From: Planctomycetota bacterium
GTDB taxonomy: Bacteria; Planctomycetota; Phycisphaerae; Phycisphaerales; UBA1924
Assembly (NCBI GenBank): GCA_023434205.1
Contig: JAEYTB010000060.1
Location: forward strand, 1-13,970
DNA: 13,970 bases
Direction of reading: 5' to 3'
Positions within the stretch are counted from its first letter, which is position 1; the number at the start of each line of letters is the position of its first letter. A program made the translations under genes and the position numbers. The notes under the pieces are model-generated. The model saw only the letters and a list, made by a program, of their open reading frames with translations. It searched no databases and had not been told where the DNA came from. Positions 1 to 6,555 of the stretch are shown in pieces.

Positions 1-1259
1 CGGAGGGCGGGGCCGTCGAAGAGCGTGGCCCCGGCGATGGCGCCCGAGGCTGCGTCGACGATGACGGTGGCGATGTCCTCGCGGACGCCGAAGGTGCCGC
101 CGACGACGTTGTTGCTGGTGCCCAGCATCGCGAGCATGTCGCCCATGAGGGTCATGGTGCGGAAGGAATCGGTGCCGCCCACGGCGGTGCGGTCCCAGGT
201 GGCGTTCCAGAGCAGGTCGCCGTTGTGGGCGTACTTGCGGACGGTCTTGTCGGCGTCGGTGGTCTGGCGGGTGGTGCCGCCGACGAATACGCCCGAGGGC
301 GTGGAGATGACGGAGAGGCCCGAGGCGCTGAGGCCGGCGGGGTCGTAGGTGCGGGCCCAGGTGAGGGCGCCGTCCATGTCGAACTTGAGCAGGGCCATGT
401 CGGGGTTGGAGGGGCTGGCGGTGGTGTTCACGGTGGCGGCGACGTAGACCCCGTTGGCATCGACGGTGACGGCGTTGCCGCGGTCCGAGCCGCTGACGGG
501 GCCGTTGAAGCGGGCCTCGTAGAACTGGGTCCCGTCGGCGTCCCAGCCGACGACGGCGACGTCAACGTCGAAGCTGGTGGAGGTGTTGGCGGAGGAGCCG
601 GTCATGTAGACGCGGCCCGCGGCGTCAAGGAAGCCGCTGTCGGACTGGTCGGACTGGCCCGGGCCGGCGGGGCCGGTGTAGGTGCGGGCCCACTGGAAGT
701 TGCCGGCACCGTCCCACTTGACGAGGAGGTAGTCCCAGTCGAAGGCGCCCGAGCTGAGCTTGGTGTAGCCGCCGACGTAGACGCTCTGGCCGTCGGGCGT
801 GACCTTGATAAAGCCGGGCTGCTCCTCGCGCCCGGCGTGGTCGTAGGTCTGGAGCCAGGCCTGGGTGCCGTCGGGGAGGAACTTCACGGCGTAGGCATCG
901 CGGGAGGCGATTGCCGTGCCGGAGTTGAGCACGTAGCCGCCGACGTAAATGTTGTCGTTGGCGTCGAGGGCGACGCTCAGGGCGACGTCGGACCCGTTGG
1001 CGGCGCCGTTGACGTTGCGAACCCAGAGCTCATCGCCCGCGGCGGAGTACTTGACGATGATGCCGTCGTTGGTCGTGCCGCCCACGATCCGGCCGATGCC
1101 GGCGACGATGACGTTGCCCTGGCTGTCCACGGCGACGGAGCGGGGGTCCTCGGCGACGTTGCCGATAGAGGTGTACCGCGAGGCCCACTCCTGGGTGAGT
1201 TGGGCGGAGGCGGCGGAGGACAGGACGGCGAGGGCGAGCAGACCGGTCGTTGTACGCAT
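1..1259 (-). CDS. Secreted beta-propeller (SBBP-type repeat) protein, 3' end outside the window
   Basis: The frame is open from the ATG at 1259 to the window edge, giving at least 419 residues with no stop. An AGGAG sits 6 nt before the ATG. Residues 1-19 form a signal peptide (Arg, hydrophobic core, cleavage near ASA-Q). The mature part is built from repeats with a recurring pattern seen as SVAVDSQGNVIVAG, SVALDANDNIYVGG, TPDGQSVYVGG and AVTVDANGVYVAA, alternating with WARTY- or LWVRN-type strands. This is the pattern of seven-bladed propeller (SBBP/Delta-60-like) repeats in large extracellular planctomycete proteins. I infer an exported, surface or extracellular structural protein; no catalytic motif is visible. 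The missing C-terminus may carry a dockerin-like tail as in the 9013-10779 gene, but that is a guess. Family call fairly sure, function unknown. Confidence 0.85.
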   Translation of the reverse strand, partial: MRTTTGLLALAVLSSAASAQLTQEWASRYTSIGNVAEDPRSVAVDSQGNVIVAGIGRIVGGTTNDGIIVKYSAAGDELWVRNVNGAANGSDVALSVALDANDNIYVGGYVLNSGTAIASRDAYAVKFLPDGTQAWLQTYDHAGREEQPGFIKVTPDGQSVYVGGYTKLSSGAFDWDYLLVKWDGAGNFQWARTYTGPAGPGQSDQSDSGFLDAAGRVYMTGSSANTSTSFDVDVAVVGWDADGTQFYEARFNGPVSGSDRGNAVTVDANGVYVAATVNTTASPSNPDMALLKFDMDGALTWARTYDPAGLSASGLSVISTPSGVFVGGTTRQTTDADKTVRKYAHNGDLLWNATWDRTAVGGTDSFRTMTLMGDMLAMLGTSNNVVGGTFGVREDIATVIVDAASGAIAGATLFDGPAL

Positions 1260-1300
1260 AAGAAACTCCTGTGAAACGCGGGCTTGGAACGGGGCCACGC

Positions 1301-1328
1301 AAGGTACAGGATCGCCGCGGAAAGTCAC
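1301..1328 (-). promoter_or_regulatory. Possible promoter of the beta-propeller gene
   Basis: On the minus strand GTGACT (1328-1323) and TACCTT (1306-1301) are separated by 16 nt, about 40 nt before the ATG at 1259. The match to a -35/-10 pair is moderate (4/6 and 3/6). This is a guess from spacing only. Confidence 0.25.
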
Positions 1329-1359
1329 GCGGAGTCGGCGTATTCACCCAACGGGTGTT

Positions 1360-1395
1360 TGAAAATGAAGACGGCCCCGCGCGGACGCGGGGCCG
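1360..1395 (-). terminator. Rho-independent terminator after the deoxyhypusine-synthase-like gene
   Basis: A perfect 10-bp stem (CGGCCCCGCG at 1372-1381 with CGCGGGGCCG at 1386-1395) closes a 4-nt loop. On the minus strand it is followed by TCTTCATTTTC. It starts 28 nt past the stop codon at 1423, where a terminator for that gene is expected, and separates it from the downstream propeller gene. Confidence 0.8.
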
Positions 1396-1422
1396 GGTGA
1401 GCGTGAAGCTGGGGAAGATGGG

Positions 1423-2565
1423 TCAGCGGGAAACCTTGACCCGGCGCGAGCCGTTGGCGGGCTTGAAAGTGGGCATGCCTGTCCCTTTTTCGTAGAGGTC
1501 GGCGAACTTAAAGCCCTTGCGGCCCTTCCAGGCCTTGCGGTGGTACGCGTCGCTGGCCAGGAGCGGGAAGAGGGCGGTGAGCTCTCCGAAGACCATCTGC
1601 TCGTGGACGACGTCGACCTTGCCCCAGGAGCAGGCCTCGCGGAGGGTGGAGCCGGAGAGGGCCCCATCGCGCGAGTCGGCCACCGTCATCTGGACGGCGT
1701 ACTTGTGCATGCCGATGTCGCCGCGGGCCTTGCCGCCCTTGCGCTCGTTGAGCAGCTCGGCGGCGACGACGATGTCCTGGGCGAAGTTCTTTGGGACGCC
1801 GCCGCCGAGCATGAGCAGGCCGGTGTCGCGGCAGGCGAGCTTGATGTCGGTGAGCTCGCGGAAGTCCTTGCCGGAGTCGAAGGCGACCTGGCCGCGGCCC
1901 TCCTCGATGGCCTCGGTCTGCTGGAGCACGATGCCGAAGCCGGCGGAGCAGTCGGAGAAGGCGGGCACGAAGATGGGGACGCGCTTGAGGTAGGCGGTCT
2001 TGACCAGGGACTCGTTCTTGGCGAAGCGCGGGTTGTTGGCGAGGTAGGCGCCCATGGCCTCGATGAACTCGCGGCTGGAGTAGGCGCCGGGCTCGAAGTG
2101 GTCGAAGATCTCCTTGGTGCGGGCGTCGCAGTCGCGGAGGTCGTCCTCGTCGATGTAGGTGTCGTAGATGCGGTCGATCATCAGGTTGCGGAGGGTGAGG
2201 TCGTCCACCGGGGGGGCCTCGGGGCTGCCGGGGGCGATGTAGTGCTTGAAGCCCAGGCCCTCGAAGAAGTCCTGATCGACGATGTTGGCGCCGGTGGAGA
2301 CGATGGCGTCCACCATGTTGTTCTCAAGCAGGGTGATCATGGCCTTCTTGAGGCCGGCGGAGATGAGGGAGCCGGCGAGCGTGAGGATCACCGCGCACTC
2401 CTTGTCGGCGAGCATCATGGAGTAGATGTCCGCCGCGTTGGAGAGGGTGCGGCTGCTGTACGCCATCTTGCGGTAGCTGTTGATCACCGGGCGGGCGTCA
2501 AAGCTGGTGACGTCGATGTGCTTGATGGGGTTGGAGAGCAGGTCTTTCTTGGTCCACTTGGTCAT
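1423..2565 (-). CDS. Deoxyhypusine synthase family protein (bacterial DHS-like / possible homospermidine synthase)
   Basis: 380 residues from the ATG at 2565, which has GGAGG 6 nt upstream; an in-frame ATG 27 nt further up lacks such a site. The protein has the Rossmann-type layout of deoxyhypusine synthase: AGSLISAG (54-61), STGANI (90-95), a central PAFSDCSAG (201-209), GGGVPKN (254-260) and CSWGKVD near 312-318. In the eukaryotic enzyme the Lys of the SWGK motif (here Lys316) forms the covalent aminobutyl intermediate. Its conservation argues for a working spermidine-dependent aminobutyl transferase. Bacteria generally lack the eIF5A substrate, and some bacterial homologues are thought to make homospermidine from putrescine instead, so the acceptor is uncertain. 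It is probably cytoplasmic. No polyamine gene is adjacent; the gene stands alone between its terminator and the divergent lipoprotein at 2799. Family call is firm, substrate is not. Confidence 0.92.
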   Translation of the reverse strand: MTKWTKKDLLSNPIKHIDVTSFDARPVINSYRKMAYSSRTLSNAADIYSMMLADKECAVILTLAGSLISAGLKKAMITLLENNMVDAIVSTGANIVDQDFFEGLGFKHYIAPGSPEAPPVDDLTLRNLMIDRIYDTYIDEDDLRDCDARTKEIFDHFEPGAYSSREFIEAMGAYLANNPRFAKNESLVKTAYLKRVPIFVPAFSDCSAGFGIVLQQTEAIEEGRGQVAFDSGKDFRELTDIKLACRDTGLLMLGGGVPKNFAQDIVVAAELLNERKGGKARGDIGMHKYAVQMTVADSRDGALSGSTLREACSWGKVDVVHEQMVFGELTALFPLLASDAYHRKAWKGRKGFKFADLYEKGTGMPTFKPANGSRRVKVSR

Positions 2566-2604
2566 TCGCGGCCTCCGGGTTGGCGTCCACACACGGCGGG
2601 ACGC

Positions 2605-2647
2605 CGGTTGGGTCAGCCATCCCCCCTGGCTGGCGAAAACGGTTGGG
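2605..2647 (-). promoter_or_regulatory. Hairpin flanked by direct repeats in the DHS-like gene leader
   Basis: Upstream of the DHS-like gene a 6-bp stem (CAGCCA 2614-2619 with TGGCTG 2627-2632) closes a C-rich 7-nt loop. It is flanked by two identical octamers, CGGTTGGG at 2605-2612 and 2640-2647. If transcription starts near 2690 this lies in a leader of about 125 nt. It resembles no riboswitch class I know. It may be a protein-binding site or simply GC-rich structure. Confidence 0.3.
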
Positions 2648-2696
2648 ACGCACGGGCCGCGGGCGGGGGTGGCGCTCGCGGCGGGCGTGCAGGGGA

Positions 2697-2702
2697 AGTA
2701 TA
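2697..2702 (-). promoter_or_regulatory. Possible -10 box for the DHS-like gene
   Basis: TATACT on the minus strand is the most -10-like hexamer in the 2566-2798 intergenic region. It lies about 132 nt before the ATG at 2565. No convincing -35 hexamer is seen at 16-18 nt, so the call is weak. Confidence 0.3.
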
Positions 2703-2770
2703 CGAGGGCAGGGGGTGTGAGTTCGTGCGATAGGCCGGGTGAGCGCGGAATTCATGGGGGCCGCGGGTGA

Positions 2771-2780
2771 GGTAGACTCG
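2771..2780 (+). promoter_or_regulatory. GGTAGACTCG element, likely -10 region of the 2799 lipoprotein
   Basis: The decamer GGTAGACTCG ends 18 nt before the ATG at 2799. The same decamer, or an 8/10 match, lies 20 nt before the starts at 12088 and 10779. TAGACT would be the -10 hexamer, giving a leader of roughly 12-15 nt that contains the ribosome binding site. The shared spacing is the evidence; no clear -35 is present. Confidence 0.45.
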
Positions 2781-2798
2781 CGCCGAAGGAGGCTTGCC

Positions 2799-3410
2799 AT
2801 GCGGATGCTGCTTGCGATGGCGTGCGTGCTGGGGCTGGCGGGGGTGCTGGGCGGGTGCGCGGGTGTGGACCAGCGGATGACGCGGCTGACGTACATGCCC
2901 ACGAGGGCGGCGGCGCAGACCACCGGGCCGCTCGTGGCGGTGGCGATGCCGGCGGAGGGGCACGGGCTGCCGCGCAACGCCGGGGGCGAGCCGATCGTCG
3001 CCGACATCGTGGGCAGCGGGGGCAAACGCAAGGCGGGGGTGGTGGTGGTCGAGCCGATCGACGCGTGGGTGGGCAACGCCGTGACGGCGGAGCTGCGGGC
3101 GGCGGGGGTGAACGCCGGGCTGGGGCTGGACGCCAAGGAGGGGCGGCCGGTGGTCAAGACCGAGATCACGCAGCTGAAGAACGAGAGCAAGACGCAGTGG
3201 TCGAGCGTGGCGGTGACGAGCACCATCCGCCTGGAGTTCGCGGTGGAGAAAGGCGGGGCGAAGGTGGGCGGCGTGGACGCGGTGGGCACGGCAAAGGTGG
3301 ACCGTGCGGGCGAGTTCAAGGACGTGGTCCACGACGCGATGGAGAAGGCGCTGCGGGATGCGCTGGTGAAGGCCACGCCGCGGCTGGTGGAACTGACGCG
3401 CGGGGGCTGA
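2799..3410 (+). CDS. Small lipoprotein, possibly YajG-like
   Basis: 203 residues. The ATG at 2799 is chosen over an upstream ATG at 2739 because AGGAGG lies 8 nt before it and because it begins directly with a lipoprotein signal: hydrophobic residues 3-16 followed by the lipobox LGGC with Cys20. The mature protein has alternating strands and helices (VVVVEPIDAWVGNAVTAELRAAG, a Gly-rich loop, then VTSTIRLEFAVEKGG and a C-terminal amphipathic helix ending LVKATPRLVELTRGG). This layout recalls YajG-type lipoproteins, in which a short strand/helix unit is followed by a meander and helix. That resemblance is by eye and tentative. The product is expected to be lipid-anchored in the periplasm. The stop lies 4 nt from that of the convergent lipoprotein at 3415. 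Confidence 0.8.
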   Translation: MRMLLAMACVLGLAGVLGGCAGVDQRMTRLTYMPTRAAAQTTGPLVAVAMPAEGHGLPRNAGGEPIVADIVGSGGKRKAGVVVVEPIDAWVGNAVTAELRAAGVNAGLGLDAKEGRPVVKTEITQLKNESKTQWSSVAVTSTIRLEFAVEKGGAKVGGVDAVGTAKVDRAGEFKDVVHDAMEKALRDALVKATPRLVELTRGG

Positions 3411-3414
3411 CGGC

Positions 3415-3921
3415 TCAGTGGCCCTTGAGCATGCCCGCGTAGGCCGGGGCGCTGGCGGCGAGGTAGGTGTCGGCGCTGGCGAGGGCGACGTCGAGCGCCG
3501 CGGCGGCGCTGGCCCAGGCGTCGGCGCGGTGCTCGCCGGTCTGCTGCATGGCCTGGGTGAGGGCGAGGTCGGCCCTTTCAAGCTCGGCGAGGACGCGCTG
3601 GGAGTCGTCGTCGGGCTCGGGGATGCGGGCGAGCACATCCTTGATGGAGAGCACGCGCCGGGAGAAGTCCCACGCCGCGAGGTCGGCCTTTTCTACGCAC
3701 AGGGCGGAGGGCTCGGCGGTGGTCTTGAGGTTCTTGGCCGCGTCGACGCCGGCGAGGCGGGCCTCGTAGATGCGCAGGGCGAGGCGGTCGTTGAGGTCGC
3801 CGGACATGACCTTGCCGGCGCGGTGGTAGGCGGAGTTGCCGCAACCTGTTGCAGCGACGAGACATAGAACGGCGAGCAGAAGGAGGGCACGGCGGGCCAG
3901 CGGCAGGGGAGTGTCCATCAT
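3415..3921 (-). CDS. Helical lipoprotein of unknown function
   Basis: 168 residues from the first of two tandem ATG codons (3921 and 3918). GAGGA lies 5 nt before the first, so either could be used. Residues 8-25 are hydrophobic after LARR and end in a lipobox, ATGC, with the Cys at position 27. The mature part is predicted almost wholly helical and rich in Ala, Leu, Asp and Glu (for example ALRIYEARLAGVDAAKNL and VLAELERADLALTQAM), with two further Cys-containing or basic stretches but no catalytic motif. I do not recognise a family. It is likely a lipid-anchored periplasmic protein. It is convergent with the 2799 lipoprotein and divergent from the secreted protein at 4029, with 107 nt between the two starts that must carry both promoters. 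Confidence 0.78.
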   Translation of the reverse strand: MMDTPLPLARRALLLLAVLCLVAATGCGNSAYHRAGKVMSGDLNDRLALRIYEARLAGVDAAKNLKTTAEPSALCVEKADLAAWDFSRRVLSIKDVLARIPEPDDDSQRVLAELERADLALTQAMQQTGEHRADAWASAAAALDVALASADTYLAASAPAYAGMLKGH

Positions 3922-3959
3922 TTTGTTCCTCGGTCCTCGCAGACTTGGTGTATCTGTCT

Positions 3960-3969
3960 AGTACGTACT
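3960..3969. promoter_or_regulatory. 10-bp palindrome in a divergent intergenic region
   Basis: AGTACGTACT is a perfect palindrome between the divergent starts at 3921 (-) and 4029 (+). Its position suits an operator serving either gene, but one copy of 10 bp is thin evidence. Confidence 0.25.
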
Positions 3970-4028
3970 CCATGAATGAGCCGGTCGCAAGGCTCGTGTA
4001 CGCGGGTGAAGATGAAAGAGAGGGCGTG

Positions 4029-5156
4029 ATGAAGGCGCGAGGCGTGTGTGCGGCGGTGGTGGCGGCGGCGGCGTGCTTCCTGGCGGCGCCGGCGGGGGCG
4101 CACGAGACGGACCAGTACACGATGCCGCTGAGCACGCCCTTCGCGGACATGGGGGACTGGCTGGACACGGTTCACTACCGGGCGGTGGACCGGGCGGTGC
4201 GGAAGCTGAACGAGGAGGTCGCCGCGGCGCTGGAGATCGAGGACCCCCAGCAGCGGGCGGCGGCGCTGCACTGGGCGCGGCGGCCGGAGAACGCCGCGGA
4301 CAAGGTGTACCAGAGCTTCAACGACGCGTTCACGGAGATCATGGACATCGAGAACGCGCTGCGCGGGGAGTGGGCGAAGCGCGCCTACCCGGGGCTGATT
4401 ACGGCCCACAACCCGCGGGAGTGGATCTACAGCCGCACGCACTACTGGATCGACCCGCGCCAGATCGTGCTGATGTTCCGGTCCTCGACCCTGAAGGCGT
4501 ACGGGGTGTACTTCGGCTCCGACAAGCTGAGCCACTTCCACCACATGGGCAAGATCTACTACAGCCAGTACCGCCAGCAGCTGGTCAACGGGATGAGCAG
4601 GGAGGAGGCCACGGCGTATGTGGTGCGGTCGTACGCGAACGGCAATGCCGTGGGCGAGAACGCGCTGCTGGGGTTTATCGCGACGGGGGTGTACAGCAAC
4701 GCGGACCTGGCGGCGAACTTCGCCGGGCTGAAGTTCAACATCAACGTGACCGAGCCGGTGTACATCAACGGTGAGATGCGCGAGCCGATGATCGTGCGCA
4801 AGGGGGAGTTCTTCCGGGTGAACAAGCACGTGCGGCCCGAGTCGGGGTGGTTCGGGGCATTCGTGAGCGACCACTGGAACGAGGCGCTCAACCCCTCGTG
4901 GTACAACTGGGACATCCGCGAGGACGTGCGGGCGGCGCTGGCCTCCCGGGCCGACATCATCGCGCAGTTCTACACGCAGGTTGACGGCCGCCCGGCGGAC
5001 CCGCAGTACTACACCGACCTTGCGCTGCAGCTGTCGGTGCTGGACGGCGAGGACTACGGCCACTGCCGCAAGTGGGACCGGGTTATGACCATCGCGCAGG
5101 TGTGCTGGCCCGCGTGGGCGGTGACGCCCAAGGCCGAGGGCCTGCGCGGCAACTAG
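4029..5156 (+). CDS. Secreted protein of unknown function with SDKLSHF and SNADLAANFAGL motifs
   Basis: 375 residues from the ATG at 4029, chosen because a signal peptide begins there (residues 1-24, cleavage near AGA-H) and a GAGAGGG lies 4-5 nt upstream. The mature protein is rich in Trp, Tyr and His. Noticeable blocks are REWIYSRTHYWIDPRQ (130-145), a His-rich YFGSDKLSHFHHMG (161-174) with His169/171/172 close together, and GVYSNADLAANFAGLKFN (220-237). I recall similar SDK..HF and SNADLAAN..GL.F pairs in uncharacterised exported bacterial proteins, but I know no function. The clustered His/Asp residues could bind a metal; this is inference. The TAG stop overlaps the stop of the minus-strand remnant at 5153. 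Confidence 0.85.
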   Translation: MKARGVCAAVVAAAACFLAAPAGAHETDQYTMPLSTPFADMGDWLDTVHYRAVDRAVRKLNEEVAAALEIEDPQQRAAALHWARRPENAADKVYQSFNDAFTEIMDIENALRGEWAKRAYPGLITAHNPREWIYSRTHYWIDPRQIVLMFRSSTLKAYGVYFGSDKLSHFHHMGKIYYSQYRQQLVNGMSREEATAYVVRSYANGNAVGENALLGFIATGVYSNADLAANFAGLKFNINVTEPVYINGEMREPMIVRKGEFFRVNKHVRPESGWFGAFVSDHWNEALNPSWYNWDIREDVRAALASRADIIAQFYTQVDGRPADPQYYTDLALQLSVLDGEDYGHCRKWDRVMTIAQVCWPAWAVTPKAEGLRGN

Positions 5157-5335
5157 CCGTTGGGCGTGTCGAGGATGAGCTGGAGGCGATCGGCGAGTTC
5201 CTGGGGGAATCTGCGCGGCCAGGACGCGTCGATCAGGCCGACTTTTGCGAGGTCGCGCAGGTGTACGCGATCCTTATCGCGGAAGGCGGTGAGCTTGATG
5301 CGGACGAGGGGCTCCAGCTCGATCACCCGATAGCC
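5153..5335 (-). pseudogene. 3' remnant of a nucleotidyltransferase-like gene
   Basis: Reading the minus strand from 5335 gives 60 sense codons ending in TAG: the product begins GYRVIELEPLVRIKLTAFRD, continues KDRVHLRDLAKVGLID and ends RLQLILDTPNG. The blocks LVR(I/M)KL..FR.KD.VHL.DL..VGLID..W and RLQ..LDTP are the C-terminal signature I associate with a planctomycete nucleotidyltransferase-like family. The N-terminal GG..A and D.D catalytic part is missing. An in-frame TAG (5336-5338) precedes the first codon, and the intact msrBA gene follows at once. A GTG at 5326 could start a 57-residue peptide, but a decayed gene is the simpler reading. Its stop (CTA at 5153-5155) interlocks with the TAG of the 4029 gene. 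Confidence 0.7.
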
Positions 5336-5371
5336 CTACGGGGCATTGTTCGCATGAATGGGAAAGCCTCA

Positions 5372-6445
5372 TCACTCCCCCGGCAGCGCACAGCTCCCGC
5401 CGTGCTTGAGGTGGTAGTCCTGGTGGTACTCCTCGGCCTCGTAGAACTCCGGGCCGGGGGGCACGAGCTGGGTGGCGATCTTGCGGACCTTGAAGCGCTC
5501 GGACTTTGACTGCTCCTCGACGAATTTTTTCGCCTGCTCGAGCTGCGCGGCGTCGGCGGCGAAGACCGCGCTACGGTAGCTCTCGCCGATGTCCGGGCCC
5601 TGGCGGTTGACCTGCGTGGGGTCGTGGAGCTTGAAGAACCACGTGAGCAGCTCGTTGTACGAGACCCGGGCCGGGTCGTAGACGACCTTGACCGTCTCGG
5701 CGTGGCCGGTCGTGTCGGAGCACACTTCCTTGTACGTCGGGTTCTTGGTGCGGCCGCCCATGTAGCCGCTCACCGCGTCGATGACGCCCGGCACCTGCTG
5801 GAAGCGGTCCTCCACGCCCCAGAAGCAGCCCGCGGCGAAGTACGCGGTCTGGGTCTTCACGGGTTGGGAGGCGGGCGGGAAGTCGACCTTGCCCTCCTTC
5901 TTCTCAATGAAGTCGAGTGAGGCGGAGTTGAGGCAGAACCGCAGGCCCGTGGGCTTAGGCCCGTCGTTGAACACGTGGCCGAGGTGGCCGCCGCAGCGCT
6001 GGCAGAGGATTTCCTCGCGGACCATGCCGTGGGAACGGTCCTCAAGCACGGCGACATGGTGCTTGTCGAAGGGCTGGAAGAAGCTGGGCCAGCCGGTGCC
6101 GGAGTCGAACTTGGCGTCGGAGGAGAAGAGCGGCAGGCCGCAGAGTTTGCAGACGTACACGCCGTCCTTCTTGTTGTCGAGCAGGTTGCCGCAGAAGGGG
6201 GGCTCGGTGCCCTTGGCGAGGATGATGTCGGCGTCCTCGGGCTTCAGCTTCTTGGCGAGCTCTTCAATGCGGGCCTTGGGGAGCGGGGCGATGTCGTACC
6301 CGGACTTGGAATACGCGGGGGCCTTGGGCGGTGTCTTCATGGTCTTGTTCTCGGGTTGGAACGTGCCCCAGGAAACCGGGCCGGCCAGGGCGATCACGGT
6401 CGCGACGGTCACCAGGAACAGCATCACCAGGGGGAGCGGCTTCAT
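5372..6445 (-). CDS. msrBA: Bifunctional peptide methionine sulfoxide reductase, MsrB-MsrA fusion, exported or membrane-anchored
   Basis: 357 residues from the ATG at 6445, with GGAGG 8 nt upstream. Residues 3-23 form a hydrophobic signal or anchor segment, so the enzyme probably works outside the cytoplasm. The MsrB domain (about 50-190) shows the zinc Cys pairs CKLC (99-102) and CQRC (148-151), GTGWPSF (116-122), GHLGHVFNDGP and the catalytic Cys171 in RFCLNSASLDF. The MsrA domain (about 200-350) shows GCFWG with catalytic Cys207, GYMGG, NPTYKEVC, TGHAE and EEYHQDY. Together they reduce the R and S forms of methionine sulfoxide in oxidised proteins. The B-then-A order is the less usual one, A-B being common. 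It lies 110 nt downstream of the metallophosphoesterase on the same strand with no obvious terminator between, so co-transcription is possible. Confidence 0.96.
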   Translation of the reverse strand: MKPLPLVMLFLVTVATVIALAGPVSWGTFQPENKTMKTPPKAPAYSKSGYDIAPLPKARIEELAKKLKPEDADIILAKGTEPPFCGNLLDNKKDGVYVCKLCGLPLFSSDAKFDSGTGWPSFFQPFDKHHVAVLEDRSHGMVREEILCQRCGGHLGHVFNDGPKPTGLRFCLNSASLDFIEKKEGKVDFPPASQPVKTQTAYFAAGCFWGVEDRFQQVPGVIDAVSGYMGGRTKNPTYKEVCSDTTGHAETVKVVYDPARVSYNELLTWFFKLHDPTQVNRQGPDIGESYRSAVFAADAAQLEQAKKFVEEQSKSERFKVRKIATQLVPPGPEFYEAEEYHQDYHLKHGGSCALPGE

Positions 6446-6478
6446 CAGTGGGGCCTCCACGGGCAGGGTTCGCGTGCG

Positions 6479-6496
6479 GTGCATTATTCGATGCAC
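6479..6496 (-). promoter_or_regulatory. Inverted repeat upstream of msrBA
   Basis: GTGCAT (6479-6484) and ATGCAC (6491-6496) form a perfect 6-bp inverted repeat with an AT-rich 6-nt spacer, unusual in this GC-rich DNA. It ends 33 nt before the msrBA start. It could be an operator or a leader hairpin. It has no U-tract, so it is not a good terminator for the gene before it. Confidence 0.35.
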
Positions 6497-6555
6497 CCGG
6501 GGCCGGGAGGTGACGGCCGGGGCGACGGCGGCCGGGACGCCCTGTTCGCGGGCTG

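Noticed and set aside
225..1274. Long plus-strand open frame of 349 codons opposite the beta-propeller gene
   Set aside because: Gly/Val/Ala/Asp-rich antisense product without domain motifs, caused by high GC; the minus strand has a signal peptide and repeats.
1345..1357. CACCC-AAC-GGGTG inverted repeat upstream of the propeller gene
   Set aside because: Five base pairs of GC-rich DNA are expected by chance. It may be part of the terminator tail region, but nothing supports an operator.
1540..2733. Plus-strand open frame of 397 codons opposite the DHS-like gene
   Set aside because: Low-complexity GC shadow; the minus strand encodes a complete conserved enzyme.
2498..3638. Overlapping minus-strand open frames opposite the 2799 lipoprotein
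   Set aside because: No ribosome binding site or motif. The plus frame has AGGAGG, a signal and a lipobox.
3918..5063. Minus-strand open frame of 381 codons opposite the secreted protein
   Set aside because: Arg/Val/His-rich shadow with no recognisable motif, while the plus strand has a signal peptide and family-like motifs.
5326..5347. GCCC TACG GGGC mini-hairpin as a terminator for msrBA
   Set aside because: Only 4 bp of stem and no good T-run on the relevant strand.
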